Below, one piece after another: positions 10,221 to 20,942 of a stretch of 64,000 nt of DNA. Where the stretch lies: contig NW_004454163.1 of the NCBI RefSeq assembly GCF_000283155.1, positions 19,487,648-19,551,647 of the forward strand, written 5' to 3'. Every line of letters starts with the position of its first letter. Positions within the stretch are counted from its first letter, which is position 1. The notes beneath the pieces were generated by a model. It was not told the DNA's origin, did no database searches, and saw only the letters and a program-made list of their open reading frames with translations. The translations under genes and the position numbers were made by a program. The stretch is from Ceratotherium simum simum. Taxonomy: Eukaryota > Chordata > Mammalia > Perissodactyla > Rhinocerotidae.

Positions 10221-10659
10221 GGATGTGTAGCAAGTGCTCTCACTACCCACCCAAATGCTTCCCCAGCATGGACCAGCACCCCGATAGAGTAGCAGAGGGC
10301 TGTAAACTCACAGGTTGCCTGTGGCCTCAGGGGGTTGCTGATTCTGAGGGGAGGAAGCCCTTGCAAAGAGATGTTGGAGTGGGATGGTGGGTGCTCCTGG
10401 GGATTAACAAGATCTTCAGCCTAGGATGGTGGCAGAAGGAAGGGCTGGCTCAGAAGTGGGCCGCTGGGCAAGAACAGTCAAGGGTGGGGTTGGGGTACAT
10501 CCGTGGCAGGAGCGGATTTGTGAACCAGGGACTCCTGTCTTCCCTGCATTCCCGCTACAGCTCGGGGCACCTGCCGTCCCAGGCCCCCAGGACCCTTGGG
10601 AAAGCTGTACACCCACCCGTTTACACTAAGGTGTTAGGAACTTAATGTGTTACTTCTTT
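10221..10659. other. GC-richer stretch without recognised repeat
   Basis: A 149-codon frame on the + strand (10196-10645) begins inside the MER5A element and has no protein-like features, so it is not called. Confidence 0.45.
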
Positions 10660-11330
10660 CAGGGTCATTTACATTTAAAAAGTGGCTTTCGGGAGAAAGC
10701 ACTATTTCTAAAGTGCAATTTTAAGCTTTGGGGTTCCTGGGTTGGAAGCTGCCTGGTCTTGAAATCGCCCTTCCTCAGCGACAACCTATGGGGCAAATGA
10801 ATGCGGCTCTGCCTCCAGCTTTCACTGCTGAAGGCTGGCAGGGCCCCTTCCCTGGGCTCGGGCCAGGCTGCGTGAGATGAGGAATTCCCCATCTGCTCAG
10901 CTGCCTCCTGGAATCTCTCACAGTCCCATCCTCTGTGGGAGAGAGGCAGCAATTAGCATAACTGGAACAGACTCTCTTTGTCTGCATTCCAGACTGTGGG
11001 ATTCAGGCCTCCCTCAGAGACATGCTAATTATGTGGAAGGGACCCTGGGTGCCTCTTGGCACCAATATTTGCGCAAATGTTGCTGCTGCCGGAAAATAAA
11101 CCAGGTGTAGGTGAAGCCACAGCCCAGGCTTGTGCATTGATTCACCCCCTTCTCGTGCAGGAAACCTCCTGCTACTTCAGCCACTTGAGCTCTCTCAATA
11201 TCGTCCTCCTCCAAATTTCTACAGCCCTTTGGGGTCAGGAAAACACGCTTGATCTTAGCAAGAATATCTTCCATCACCTCCCCCACAATTGGCTTTCCTC
11301 CCCATCTGGACTGCAGCTCCTTCCTAGGGG
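10660..11330. promoter_or_regulatory. Candidate cis-regulatory block (repeat-free, motif-rich)
   Basis: Free of recognised repeats and carrying several textbook site types close together: homeodomain-like cores gcagcaattagca (about 10948) and catgctaattatg (about 11021), and a perfect 12-bp palindrome atttgcgcaaat (11067-11078) whose TTGCGCAA core is the ideal C/EBP-family site. Function is inferred from motifs only; conservation cannot be assessed here. Confidence 0.3.
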
Positions 11331-11339
11331 ACCTTGTTT

Positions 11340-12265
11340 GACAATTAATCAATCAACCAATCAATCAATGTTTATTAAAGAAACTCTGCCAAGCACGGTG
11401 CAAAGATCAATAAGGCACCATCTGGAATGAGGCATGTGCAGCCCAGTTGTGGGTGCAGGGGTATACAGCTGAGGGAACAGGTACATACCAATGGTGAATG
11501 GAGGAATACATTGGATGCTCTGGGAACACTGGAGAAGAGGTACAGAAATGTGCCTGAAAAGGAGTGTGGGGGGGAGTTTGGGAAGGCTTCCTGGAGGAGA
11601 TGACATTTGAACATTGTTAAGGATGAGTAAGGGTTTATTACATAGGTGTTACGGAGGGAAAAGCATGTAAAAATCACATGGTTGGAAAGAGTTTTGGGCT
11701 TTCCTGGGACCATGGGTGGCTGAGGTGGCTGAACCGCAGACCACCTGTGAGAGGGGCAGAAGGCCAAACGGAGAGGCGGGTGGCTGGGTCCTAAAAGGTT
11801 TTATCTTCCAAGCTAAAGAGTTTGATGGTTGACATGAGGGCACTGGGAAACCAGTGACGGATTTTAATAAGAGGGTAATGTAGTCAGAGTTGTGTTTTAG
11901 AGAGTGCCTCAGTGTGGAGGAGGGACTGGAGGGATGAACTAGAAGGGGAAACCATGAAGGCATCAGAAACTGCTGAGGAATGAGACCAAGGCAGGGAGGG
12001 TGGGGAGAGAAAGGAGGCAGCGAGGGAGAGGGGCGTCTGGGATGACACAGCCCAGTGTCTGGGGTAGGGGCCTGGGTACCTGGTGGTACCCTGAGATTTG
12101 AGACAGGGACAGTGTTGAGGGCAACAGTCTGTGGAGATGAGGATAAGTTCTGTTCTGGACACAGCAAGTTTGAGGGGCCCATGGGTGGCCCTGACTCATG
12201 GGAAGTTAGACATAGGAATCTGGACTATGGAGAGGGATTAGAAGGAGAGACTCGATGTTGGAGGT
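11340..12265 (-). mobile_element. Long L2 LINE copy, antisense
   Basis: Over 900 bp of reverse-complement L2, from the 3' tail inward: tcaatcaatgtttattaaag, gaaggcttcctggaggagat, gacggattttaataagaggg, gttgtgttttagagagtgcc, and finally agataagttctg-like and acacagcaagtttgaggggc segments that correspond to the 3' part of the reverse-transcriptase ORF. It is heavily mutated. Several antisense open frames of 80-177 codons fall here and are fossil or chance frames. Confidence 0.72.
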
Positions 12266-12512
12266 GGTATAACCTGGTGGCTTAGAGAAGATATTTAAGA
12301 GGCCAGCTGAATTTGAATCCTGGCTTTGCCTCTTACTAGTTGCACAAACTCAAGAAGACACAATCTACAAGCTGTCTGTGTGTTGCTTTTCACTTTTGTT
12401 ACAAAGGAATCTAAATCCTATCTTACAAGATTGTGGGAAGACTAAATAAGATAATCTACGTAAGGTGCTTAGCACAGTGTCTGGGACATTCTAGGCACAT
12501 GGCAAATGGTTT
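12266..12512 (+). mobile_element. MIR SINE, sense, nearly full length
   Basis: Sense MIR from ggtggcttagagaag through gaatcctggctttgcctctt, agattgtgggaagactaaat and gtgcttagcacagtgtctgg to the tail near aggcacatggcaaatgg. The central core is diverged. Confidence 0.75.
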
Positions 12513-12635
12513 TAAATCCGTTTAAAGCTGGATGTGGGTAAGACAGCCCTGGGGAGAATGCGCAGTGTGAAAAAGAAGAGAATCAAGAACAGAATTCCCA
12601 AGGAACCAGCAGCCATCGAGGTAGAGGTGGGATCA

Positions 12636-12695
12636 GAGAGACCAAGAAAGGAGGAGGGAGTGGCCGAGAGACCAAGAAAGGAGGAGGGAGTGGCC
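12636..12695. repeat. Two tandem 30-bp units
   Basis: Two identical direct copies of a 30-bp purine-rich unit (12636-12665 and 12666-12695; key parts gagagaccaagaaagg and aggagggagtggcc), followed by a partial third start (aagagaccag). Identity of the two units implies a recent duplication or ongoing length variation. Confidence 0.9.
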
Positions 12696-13094
12696 AAGAG
12701 ACCAGATACCATAGGGGGTTTATAAAATGAAGGTGGGGCTGTTGGATTGTCAATCATGAGGTTACTGGTGATTTTACAGCAATTTCAGTGGAGTGGGAAA
12801 TGAGTGTGGATAATATTTGCAAAAAATTTTGCTATACAATGAAGCAAAAGGGGAGAAGGTATAGGGAGGACTTGTCTTTTAAAACAGATTTTGTACGTAT
12901 CTCTACACTTTCACTTTCCATCTTTTACTAAAATTATCTGTGCAGATGGAGGTCTGCCTCCATGACAACCCCAGCATCCCTGCTCACCCCAGTCTGGGTT
13001 AGGGGCTACTCTTCTCCCAGCACCCCAGCACTGTGAAGAGCTGTAGCAAAGCACCCATGGGGCGAACTGGGGTTGTTGGTTACTCACGTGTCTT
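12696..13094. other. Stretch with no recognised feature
   Basis: No repeat or coding signal was recognised. Confidence 0.5.
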
Positions 13095-13207
13095 CCCCAT
13101 TAGATGGTGAGGAACACAGGAACTATGCCTTGTGTGGCTTTGGTTTCTCAGAACCTATCCCAGTGCCTGGCACAAAATAGATGCTCAATAAATGTGTCTT
13201 GAACCAT
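13095..13207 (+). mobile_element. L2 LINE 3' end
   Basis: Clear L2 tail: cccagtgcctggcacaaaat then agatgctcaataaatgtgtc. Sense orientation, short fragment. Confidence 0.75.
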
Positions 13208-15017
13208 CTTGTGTGATCGAGATGTTGGATGAAGGCTCCTGCTTCCAGACACTGTCTACCTGGGGAGACACAAGTGGAGTGTGACTGCCCTGGTGTTGGA
13301 GCTGCAACTGGTGACTCTAGTGTGACTGGGAAAAATGGTGAAAGAGCAAATGGCTCTGTGGTTGCTCTGAACATCAACCTGGGGCCAATGCCTTGTGAAT
13401 AAATGTTCTGGTGCAAGCTCAATCATGTCCACATCAGGCATGTAGACCCAGAGTGGCTCACTCATTTGTTCCTGGAACTAGTGTTTGTGGATGCCAAGGG
13501 TGTGCTAAGTCTTGTCCCTACTGGGTCACGATAAGTCTTAAAAGGAAGCAGAGTCATGAGTGTTGGTTTCATAAATGTAAGTGAAAGTCTCTGACCACTC
13601 ATAAGTAATATTCCCTCCTCACCAATGCCTAGAATTTTCCTGGGTGCTTTAAGTGTGAGTTGCAGGGGCAGGGCGGCACACCTTAAGTGCTGCGTTAATC
13701 TCAAGTCAAGGAGTCATTCCAGCTCCAGTTGGCTCAGATTCTCCTTAATTTTTAGATCCATTCTTGAGATTGGGTTTTGATAACATCTGGAAGGATGTTA
13801 AGCACCTGAGAGGGAACAAGGGCATCTATGGAGAGTGAAGGTCTGAGAAATGGGAGATTATGTCTCTGGGAGACCATGTGGCTACCTCCCTGCCCTTATG
13901 TCACTTCCCATCCAATTGAAGACTCAGGATGACCACAGCCATGAGATACTCTAACAGTCAAAGTAAGCCTAGGTGGTTGCAAGTTTACATGAGGTCATAT
14001 ACATGGGATCCAAAGGGAAGTGGCAGTTTGGACCAGACCAGTTCAGATCTGCTGTGAAAGTAACCCATGAGGTGGTCATTCTTTCTGGGACCTGCTCCTC
14101 GGGTCTGCTCTGGGCTGGACAGCCTCTAGTTCTACTCTGCTATAACCAACCTTTCTAGGTAATTCAAGGCCAAAGCAGACCCAGCCTCTAGGAAAGAACG
14201 GCACTCTCCAGGGTATCCATCGCAGTGCATCCTTCTCCCTGATCTACAGCAAAAGCATTGAAGGAACCTCTCTCTCCCCTTGGTCTCATGAGGACGCTAA
14301 CCCACAAAGCCCTGGTTTTGAGTCTCTGTTGGTGGATAGAACAGAGATTCTGAGAGATTTTTGTTCTTTCTTCTCTTTGGCCTTGAAGTCTCAGGCAGGA
14401 AAGTAGAGAGGAGGATGCATCATGGGGCTCTGCTCTCTCTAGCTTTGCATAGGGCCCATGTTTCTTGTGCATTTGCCTCTCTCACTGTGCTTAGCATTGG
14501 GCTGGGCAAACAAGTGTTGCCCCTAAAATACTTATTGATTGACTAAATTAATCATAAACTGCAAAAATAAAGTGGTTTTCATGTTTCCCAAGTTATATAC
14601 ATTGAAATCTGCCATTTCACCCTGATCCTGAAGGAAGAAGTTCAGATTATCTTTTTGAACAGTGGGGGCTTTTGTGCCTTGGGTCCTCCTTCTCCAGTGG
14701 GATATATTCCCAGACCACCTTCGTCTGCTACCCTGCAGAGCCCAGGCATCCCAAGGCAGCCTCGTTCACCTTCTTCGTTCCCATCGGGCACCTCCTCGTT
14801 CCCATCAGGTGGCAACAGGTGTTTGTGACTTGGTCAGAGCCTGCTCTAGGAAGTGGTTCTTACATCTGGAAGTGGAGGAGACTCTCTCTGATGCATCGTT
14901 GCCAAGTGGGTTTGAGAGGCTGAAGAAATTATAGCATCCTCAGAGTTTGTTTTTAACTTTCAACGAAATAACTACTCTCTTAAAAGGGGAGGCAATGCGC
15001 TTCCACAGGAGAAAGCT
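13208..15017. other. 1.8 kb without confident features
   Basis: Mixed composition. A weak L2/MIR-like patch may lie near 14485-14545. I recognise no exon; open frames of 60-100 codons overlap on both strands as expected by chance. Confidence 0.45.
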
Positions 15018-15128
15018 GTGAACTAGTAGTCAGAAGACCTGAGTGGTTCTGCCACTTAAGATCCAAGGATATTTCACCACCTGGTTCTCAGTTTTCTTAA
15101 CTATAAAGTGGGGATAAGAATACTTGTT
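15018..15128 (+). mobile_element. MIR SINE, left part, split by L1
   Basis: Sense MIR: gagtggttctgccacttaag, ttctcagttttcttaactat and aaagtggggataagaatact. The rest of the MIR follows the inserted L1 at 16111. Confidence 0.75.
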
Positions 15129-15474
15129 TTGTCTGAATAGACATTTTTCCAAAGAGGGTACACAGATGGCCGACAGGCACATGAAAAGATGTTTGACATC
15201 ACTAATCATCAGTGAAATGCAAACCAAAACCACAGTGAGATACCACCTCACACCTGTTAAAATGACTATGACCAAACAGACAAGAGATAACAAGTGTTGG
15301 AAAGGATGTGGAGAAAAGGGAACACTCAGACACTGCTGGTGGGAATATAAATTGGTGCAGCCACTATGGAAAATGGTATGGAGGTTCCTCAAAAAATTAA
15401 AAATAGAACTACCATATGATCCAGCAACCCCTCTTCTGGGTATTTATCCAAAGAAAACAAAAGCACTAATTTGA
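15124..15474 (+). pseudogene. L1 ORF2 C-terminal fragment, frame still open
   Basis: 116 codons open through the ORF2 C-terminus. The cysteine-rich motif region reads C-x3-C-x7-H around residues 59-72 ([15 protein letters not shown]), followed by the [17 protein letters not shown] hallmark and LLGIYPK. In intact L1 the motif closes with a fourth ligand Cys five residues after the His; here that position is Tyr. The N-terminal endonuclease and reverse transcriptase are absent, so the fragment is non-functional. Confidence 0.85.
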
Positions 15475-16110
15475 AACAACATATGCGCCCCTATGTTCAT
15501 TGCAGCATTAGTTACAATAGCCAAATGGAAACAACCTAAGTATCCATCAGTGGATGAATGGATAAAGAAGCTGTGGTATATATACACAATGGAATACTAC
15601 TCGGCTATAAAAAAATGAAATCTTGCCATTTGCAACAACATGCATGGACCTAGAGGGTATTATGCTAAGTGAAATAAGTCAGACAGGGAAAGACAAATAC
15701 CATAAGATTTGACTTAGATGTGGAATCTAAAAAACAAAACAAACAAACAAAACAAAATTCATAGATACAGAGAACAGATTGGTGCTCCCCCGGAGGGGAG
15801 TGGGTGAAATGGGTGAAGGGGGTCAAGAAGTAAAACTTCCAGTTATAAAATAAATAAGTCCTGGTGATATAATGTACAGCATTGTGACTATAGTCAATAA
15901 TATTGTGTTGCATATTCGAAAGTTGCTGAGAGTAAATCTTACAAGTTCTCATCACAAGAAAAAAAATTTATAACCTTGAATGGTGACGAATGGTAACTAG
16001 ACTTATAGTGGTGATCATTTTGTAGTGTATACAAATATCGAATCATTATGTTGTACACCTGAAGCTAATATAATGTTAAATGTCAATTATATCTCAATAA
16101 AAAAAAAAAG
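15129..16110 (+). mobile_element. L1 LINE 3' end, best-preserved copy in the window
   Basis: A 5'-truncated sense L1 with the end of ORF2, complete 3' UTR and poly(A) tail (AATAAA followed by an A run to 16109). The 3' UTR reads gaacagattggtgctccccc, gggtgaagggggtcaagaag, gtacagcattgtgactatag and gttgtacacctgaagctaat, typical of the L1MA9-like and younger perissodactyl lineages. Imperfect target duplication gaatacttgtt (15118-15128) and gaatgcttgtt (16111-16121). It lies inside a MIR. Confidence 0.93.
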
Positions 16111-16190
16111 GAATGCTTGTTCCTAGCCCCTCACAGGCTAGCTTTGAGGATCAGCTGAGATAAAAATGTGAAGGCACCTTAGAAGCTGCC
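16111..16190 (+). mobile_element. MIR SINE, right part
   Basis: Continues the MIR after the L1: ccctcacaggctagctttga, ggatcagctgagataaaaat and gtgaaggcacctta, the segment following the 'acctacctcatagggttgtt' core in the consensus. Confidence 0.65.
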
Positions 16191-16499
16191 ACACGCTTTC
16201 CTGAGGTGAGGGCTGGCTCTTTTGATTGCAAACCAGCTGGCCTCTCCCTGCTCCACGTACCTGCTAAAGCACACGGGCCTGTAGGGCGTGTGAAGTGGAC
16301 ATGGGTGTGGGGCTCCCTCAGCCCGATTTGGGGCCGTCCACCAGGCAGCACCATCTCCTGCCCTGCATGCCTTGCCCATTTTACCCCACACCAGAGCCAG
16401 CGGGGGCTTCAAAGCTGGAAATGTTTTCCCAGTTTCTGCCGTGAGCAGCCGAGCTTTCCCGGGGCTGCACTCTGAGCACCCCCCGAAGGCCATTGTTGG
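16191..16499. other. GC-richer DNA without recognised repeat
   Basis: Overlapping open frames on both strands (89 and 104 codons) show no protein family. Nothing else recognised. Confidence 0.45.
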
Positions 16500-16830
16500 A
16501 GAGGATCAGAGCCTGACCTTTATCTCTGTGACAGTTATAGTCTTTATAGCCGGTCAGGCATTTTATTGTTTCCCAGTGACGACACGATTGGAATTTGGCC
16601 CATAGCTTTGTAGCCCTCCCCAGTGATGAATTAATAAGGGGGAAGGCCAGGGAACTGTGCACCGGACAATGGAAGCTATGGAATTGTGAACAAACTCCCA
16701 GAAATTCTCTTTTGGTCGGGAGGCAGCTGAACTGGGAAGGGTTGAAGATCTGGAATTCTCCTTTCTGATCTGGCTGCTGGGGGTGGGGCAGGGTGGGTTA
16801 TAATTCCCTGGTCATCGTCTTGTTAAAACC
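16500..16830. promoter_or_regulatory. Candidate cis-regulatory block
   Basis: Repeat-free and dense in developmental factor site types: gcattttattgtttccc (CDX/HOX and forkhead-like, about 16558-16574), ggacaatgga (SOX-like, about 16664), tgtgaacaaactccc (forkhead-like, about 16685) and tgatgaattaataaggg (homeodomain-like, about 16623). The clustering resembles enhancer DNA. This is inference without conservation or chromatin data. Confidence 0.28.
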
Positions 16831-17129
16831 CTCTTATGTCAAGCAGGCTAGTGCCAGAGGAGGGGGTGGTGGCTTTCCGGGGGCCATCTCTGAGTGATGG
16901 CTGAGCCAAAATGTCAGCATCAGGGCCGTGGAAGTTAGCCGAAAAATGATCAACGTCATGCAGAGAGCAACTTTGAACAGGAATACAAGGATCAACAACA
17001 TGGAGCTCCTCCCGCTCAGGAACGTACAAGAAAAGATAGTGAATATTGTCACACGTGGTTATGACCCATGGTGGACTGTGACGATCACTATACGGGAGTA
17101 CCAACACGGTGTGAAGGGGTTTAGGGTAT
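16831..17129. other. Unassigned DNA with open frames on both strands
   Basis: An 81-codon + frame (16928-17173) and a 94-codon - frame (16823-17107) overlap. Their sequences look less low-complexity than most chance frames here, but I recognise neither, and there are no good splice signals. See findings. Confidence 0.4.
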
Positions 17130-17478
17130 TGCTATGGTCTGAATGCTTGTGTCTCTCAAAATTCGTACGTTGAGGCCTCATCCCCAATGTGACAGTATTA
17201 GTAGATGGGGCCTTTGGGAGGTGATGAGGTCACAAGGGTGAAGCCCTCATGAATGGGATCAGTGCCCTTATAAAAGAGACCCCATAAAACTCCCTAGCTC
17301 CATCCCTCCTATGAGGATACACTGAGAAGTCTGCAACCCAGAAGACGACCCTCACCTGACCATCTGACACCCTGATCTTGGACTTCCAGCCTCCAGAACT
17401 GTGAGAAACAAATGTCTGTGGCTTATAAGCTACCCAGTCTCTGGTATTTTGTTACAGCAATTCTAATGGACTAAGATA
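17130..17478 (+). mobile_element. MLT1A-type solo LTR (ERVL-MaLR)
   Basis: Order of landmarks: tgctatggtctgaatgcttg, caaaattcgtacgttgaggc, ggggcctttgggaggtgatg, tagtgcccttata-like run, cttccagcctccagaactgt, ggtattttgttacagcaatt and ggactaagata. An imperfect 5-bp target duplication, ggtat (17125-17129) and ggtgt (17479-17483), supports a complete solo LTR left by recombination. No internal retroviral sequence. Confidence 0.9.
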
Positions 17479-18059
17479 GGTGTTGTCGGGAGAGTCCCAG
17501 AAGTCTGATGCGTGATGGGGGGCTACACCAGCCCAGGGCTGCAGAGCCACACCTGTAGTCATGTATCTCCACAGAGCCCCACATTTTTGCCACCAGGAGC
17601 TGGTAGCCTGAGAGCATCATTTTATCAGTCTGGGCTTGAGGCCAGTCTCCTTTGAGATCAACAGGCAGCTGTTGCATAGGCCATATCAGGTGCATGCCGG
17701 GATGACTACTGGCCCTGGAAGGCAGCGGCCCCAGAGATTCCACACCTGTCTCCCTATGATGCGTCCTCTGATTTGCACCAGCCCACCCTCCAAGATGAGG
17801 TCCCCTTCTACTTAAAAAAAGAAAGAAAAATGGAAACCATCAGAAGCAGCCCCTTCCCCTTCCAGGTCACTGAACCTTCCTGTATTTTTTGGTACCCTTT
17901 GTTCTTTCTCTGTGTCACGTTATCACCTCCTGTTCAGCCAACTCCCGACACCTGTGCCCCAGATTTTACAACCTACTGATCCCATTAAATGTCCCCTTTC
18001 TCCTGTGTCTCTAGCCCCTCCCCTTTGGCTAGTTTTTTTCTGAGTTTAACACGTTCAAG
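17479..18059. other. Stretch with no recognised feature
   Basis: Nothing recognised; pyrimidine-rich toward the right end. Confidence 0.45.
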
Positions 18060-18560
18060 TCTCATTCATTAAAAAAAATGAAAGTCTCCCTCTCTGCCCT
18101 CACATGCCCATCTATCTGCCCCTCTATTTCTCACACCTTCTGGAAGGTGTTTTCCAACTCACTGCTCTCTGGCTTGTCCATCTACCACTGGGCGGGAACT
18201 GCTCTCAGTGTGGTACGGAGATGCCCGTTGGTAGAGTCAATGTGCGTTTTCTAGGCCAATTCAATTCTCTTGATTTGACCTATTCTTCCCGGCGAAAGAA
18301 AAGCCTCCAGTCTTCTCTTAAGTTCTCTGACACGGCACATGTTCCTGGTTTTCCTGGGTCTCCAATTTGTCCTCAGTCTCCTTTTACCAGCTTCTCTCCT
18401 TGTGTCCTGAGCTCTCTTCAATCTCTTTCTCTTTTTTACACTCGCCTTCAGATATCTCATCCAGTTACATAACAAAACCACCACCTATCTCTGATTCCAG
18501 CCTGGACAGCTTTCCTGAGTTCTGCTTACATGTCTCTAGACACCCCAAGTGAGCGTGTAA
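18060..18560 (+). mobile_element. L2 LINE fragment from the reverse-transcriptase ORF
   Basis: Decayed sense L2 text from the ORF2 reverse-transcriptase region: ctggaaggtgttttccaact, ttgatttgacctattcttcc, catgttcctggttttcctgg, cttttaccagcttctctcct and cttacatgtctctagacacc line up in consensus order. All frames are broken, so only a fossil remains. Confidence 0.6.
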
Positions 18561-19499
18561 GGCTGGCTCATCCCCTCCCTCTCCTATGCTCCCGTGGTGG
18601 CATAGTAACTGCATTACTCATCAGAAACCCGAATTTGTGAGTAAAGTGTGGGATGACTGGTGAGCACATGAAAGTTTCCCTTGAGTCTACATTTTCCCCT
18701 ACCACCCTGGGAGACTAGGTTTTGGAAGGAGGGAGGGGGTGGGGAGGGAGAGGAAGAAGGAGAGGGAGAGACAGATGCAGAGAGAGGCTTGAGATTGAGC
18801 ACGATTTCTCTTTTAGAAATGAACGTCTATGTCGTGTTTCATCCATGTTTGCAGCATTTTAGTAGTGAACAGTTGTCAAGGATTCTGGCAGATTCCTCAT
18901 CAGAGATACCTCAGAGAATGCCCTTGAGGATGAGCCCCACTGGGAAAATAGTCCTGATCTTTTCTTGAGATTAGACCTGGGTTAGGTATCTCAGCAGAGC
19001 ATTGGTCCAAAAGCTGAAGTCCCCAGACAAGAAGCGGTGACTGGGGAAGGGTTGGGCGGGGAGGGAAGAAAGGCTGGATGTGCAGATGGTGCCACCACCA
19101 TGGCGCTGCCACCAGGGAGGGGCTCGCCGAGTGCTAGCCTGGTGTCGGTGGAGGGAAGAAGCGATGCTCACAACTCCTAGGGACTAAGCTTCAGGCAGAC
19201 AGACCTGGAGGCCTGGAAGGGGTGGGAGGCCCATGATGGCGGGAAGAGGGCAGATGGGGGAGGCTCCAACGATGATATGAGCCAGCTCTCCTCACTCCCG
19301 GTTGGGAGACCAGAAGCCAAGAGCGTGCGCAGAGCCGTGGCGCTGCTCTGGTGGAGCATGACCCACCAGGCTTTTGGTGGACCGGCTTCTCGTACCTCCT
19401 CATGGGCTCTGAGCAGAAAACCCAACATCTCCCTGTTGTTGCTTGTTTTAAACAGCTGGGTTAGCTCCTTGGAAGGTTGGCCAGGGTCTCTACTTTTCT
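18561..19499. other. Stretch with a purine-rich tract, otherwise unassigned
   Basis: Contains a G/A-rich tract at about 18718-18785 (gggagggggtggggagggag). No gene or named repeat recognised; small overlapping open frames are treated as chance. Confidence 0.45.
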
Positions 19500-19960
19500 A
19501 GTTCGTTCTGTCTCCTTCTGCTTTTCTCTTGAAGTTCTTCTTCCTCCTACCCCATCACCATTTCCTAGTCTAACTCGGTGATTCATCTACTCTGGCCTCC
19601 TAATTTCTGTCTCGAGAGAAACACCTGTCCTCTTGGCTTGAAGGAGGTTTCCTTCCTGTCTATTTCTCTTTCACAATGGTCCTGTGACGGCAGCATTCTT
19701 GTAAGATCTCTTCCATCATGTCACCCCCCAGGACGAAAGTGTTTGGAAGCTCCCCCACATCTGGTGGACCAGCTCTAAACTTTGCACTCAGGTGTCTGAT
19801 GCTCTCCATAGTCACCTGTCTCCATTTCCAGCTTGTCTGCAGCCCCTGGTTCCCCTGCTCCAGCTACTCACCTTCTCTCCGTCCTCAGCGTGTGTGTCAC
19901 ACACACACACACACAGCCACTCACACTCAAGCTCTTTTTGTCTGGAATACTCTCCATGGG
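19500..19960 (+). mobile_element. Probable L2 LINE fragment
   Basis: L2-like pyrimidine-rich text in sense orientation (ctactctggcctcctaattt; cacctgtctccatttccagc; gctctttttgtctggaatac, corresponding to the 'tgttccctctgcctggaatgc' region). A short (CA)n tract at about 19899-19914 has arisen inside it. Confidence 0.5.
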
Positions 19961-19999
19961 ATCTAGTCCAGACTTTTCCATTTGCAGGCTGTGCAGGTC

Positions 20000-20105
20000 C
20001 CATCCCCTCTCAGAACCTCAGTTTCCCCATCTGTAAAACAGAGGCATTGGATTAGATGAGTTTCATTGGGATCCCTTTCAGCACAGAAATCCTTTAACTT
20101 TGTGA
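20000..20105 (+). mobile_element. MIR-like SINE fragment
   Basis: gaacctcagtttccccatct then gtaaaacagaggcattggat and cctttcagcacagaaatcc match the conserved core of MIR-type SINEs, sense orientation; possibly a MIR3-like variant. Confidence 0.6.
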
Positions 20106-20189
20106 TGAGTTAGAAAGCCATTGGAGGACAGGGAGTCTGCCACATGTCTTTGTGTCCCTGACAGCAGCAACATAGAAACTGCTGCCTAG

Positions 20190-20431
20190 AGCCAGTCCTG
20201 ATGGCCTAGTGGTTAAAGTTCAGCACTCACATCACTTCAGTGGCCTGGGTTGCAGAACCACATCACTTGTCTGTCAGTTGCCATGCTGTGGCAGTGGCTC
20301 ACATGGAAGAACTAAAAGGACTTACAATTATGATATACAACCCTTCACTGGGGCTTTGGGGAGGAAAAAAAAAAGGAAGGTTGGCAACAGATGTTAGCTC
20401 AGGGCCAATCTTTCTCTGCAAAAATAAAAAA
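20190..20431 (+). mobile_element. ERE SINE, diverged copy
   Basis: Head gagccagtcctgatggcct with a mutated A box, a decayed B-box region, the cttcactggggctttgggga segment with internal A tract, and one tail module (cagatgttagctcagggcca). Target duplication agaaactgctgcctag (20174-20189) and agaaattgctgcctag (20432-20447). More diverged than the 632 copy, so older. Confidence 0.92.
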
Positions 20432-20551
20432 AGAAATTGCTGCCTAGGTCAGTATTGATTTTGTTGTTGTGACACTCTGCCCATTGCAGGGGCAAAAGGT
20501 CTCCCTGCTGGTATGGGTCTAGGGTGTGGGGTGTCCTTGTCTCTTGGGTTG

Positions 20552-20942
20552 TGTATTAGTCAATAGGATGTGTACATATACAGAGAGATTTATTTTAAGG
20601 AATTGGCTCGTGTGATTGTGGAGACTGGCAAGTCCAAAATCTGTGGACTAGGCTAGCAGGGTGGAGACCCAGGGAGAAGTTATAGTTCAAGTCCAAAGGC
20701 AATCTGCTGGCACAATTCCCTCTTCCCTGGGGGGAGGTCAGTATTTTTTTCTATTAAAGCCTTCAACTGATTGGATGAGGCCCACCCACATTATGGAGGG
20801 TAATCTGCTTTACTCAGAGTCCACCTATTTAAATGTTAATCTCATCTAAAAAATACTTTCAAAGAAACATCTAGAATAATGTTTGGCCAAGTATCTGGGT
20901 ACTGTGATCCAGCTGAGTTGACATATAAAATTAACCATCCCA
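20552..20942 (+). mobile_element. MLT2-type solo LTR (ERVL)
   Basis: tgtattagtcaataggatg at the left end, aaggaattggctcgtgtgat, ggagacccagggagaagtta, caactgattggatgaggccc, ctgctttactcagagtccac and gttgacatataaaattaacc at the right end. A 4-of-5 target duplication ggttg (20547-20551) and ggctg (20943-20947) is compatible with insertion here. Confidence 0.9.

Noticed and set aside
11649..12182. 177-codon open frame on the minus strand
   Set aside because: Lies entirely in the antisense L2 copy. Proline- and serine-rich text in three overlapping minus frames is a composition effect.
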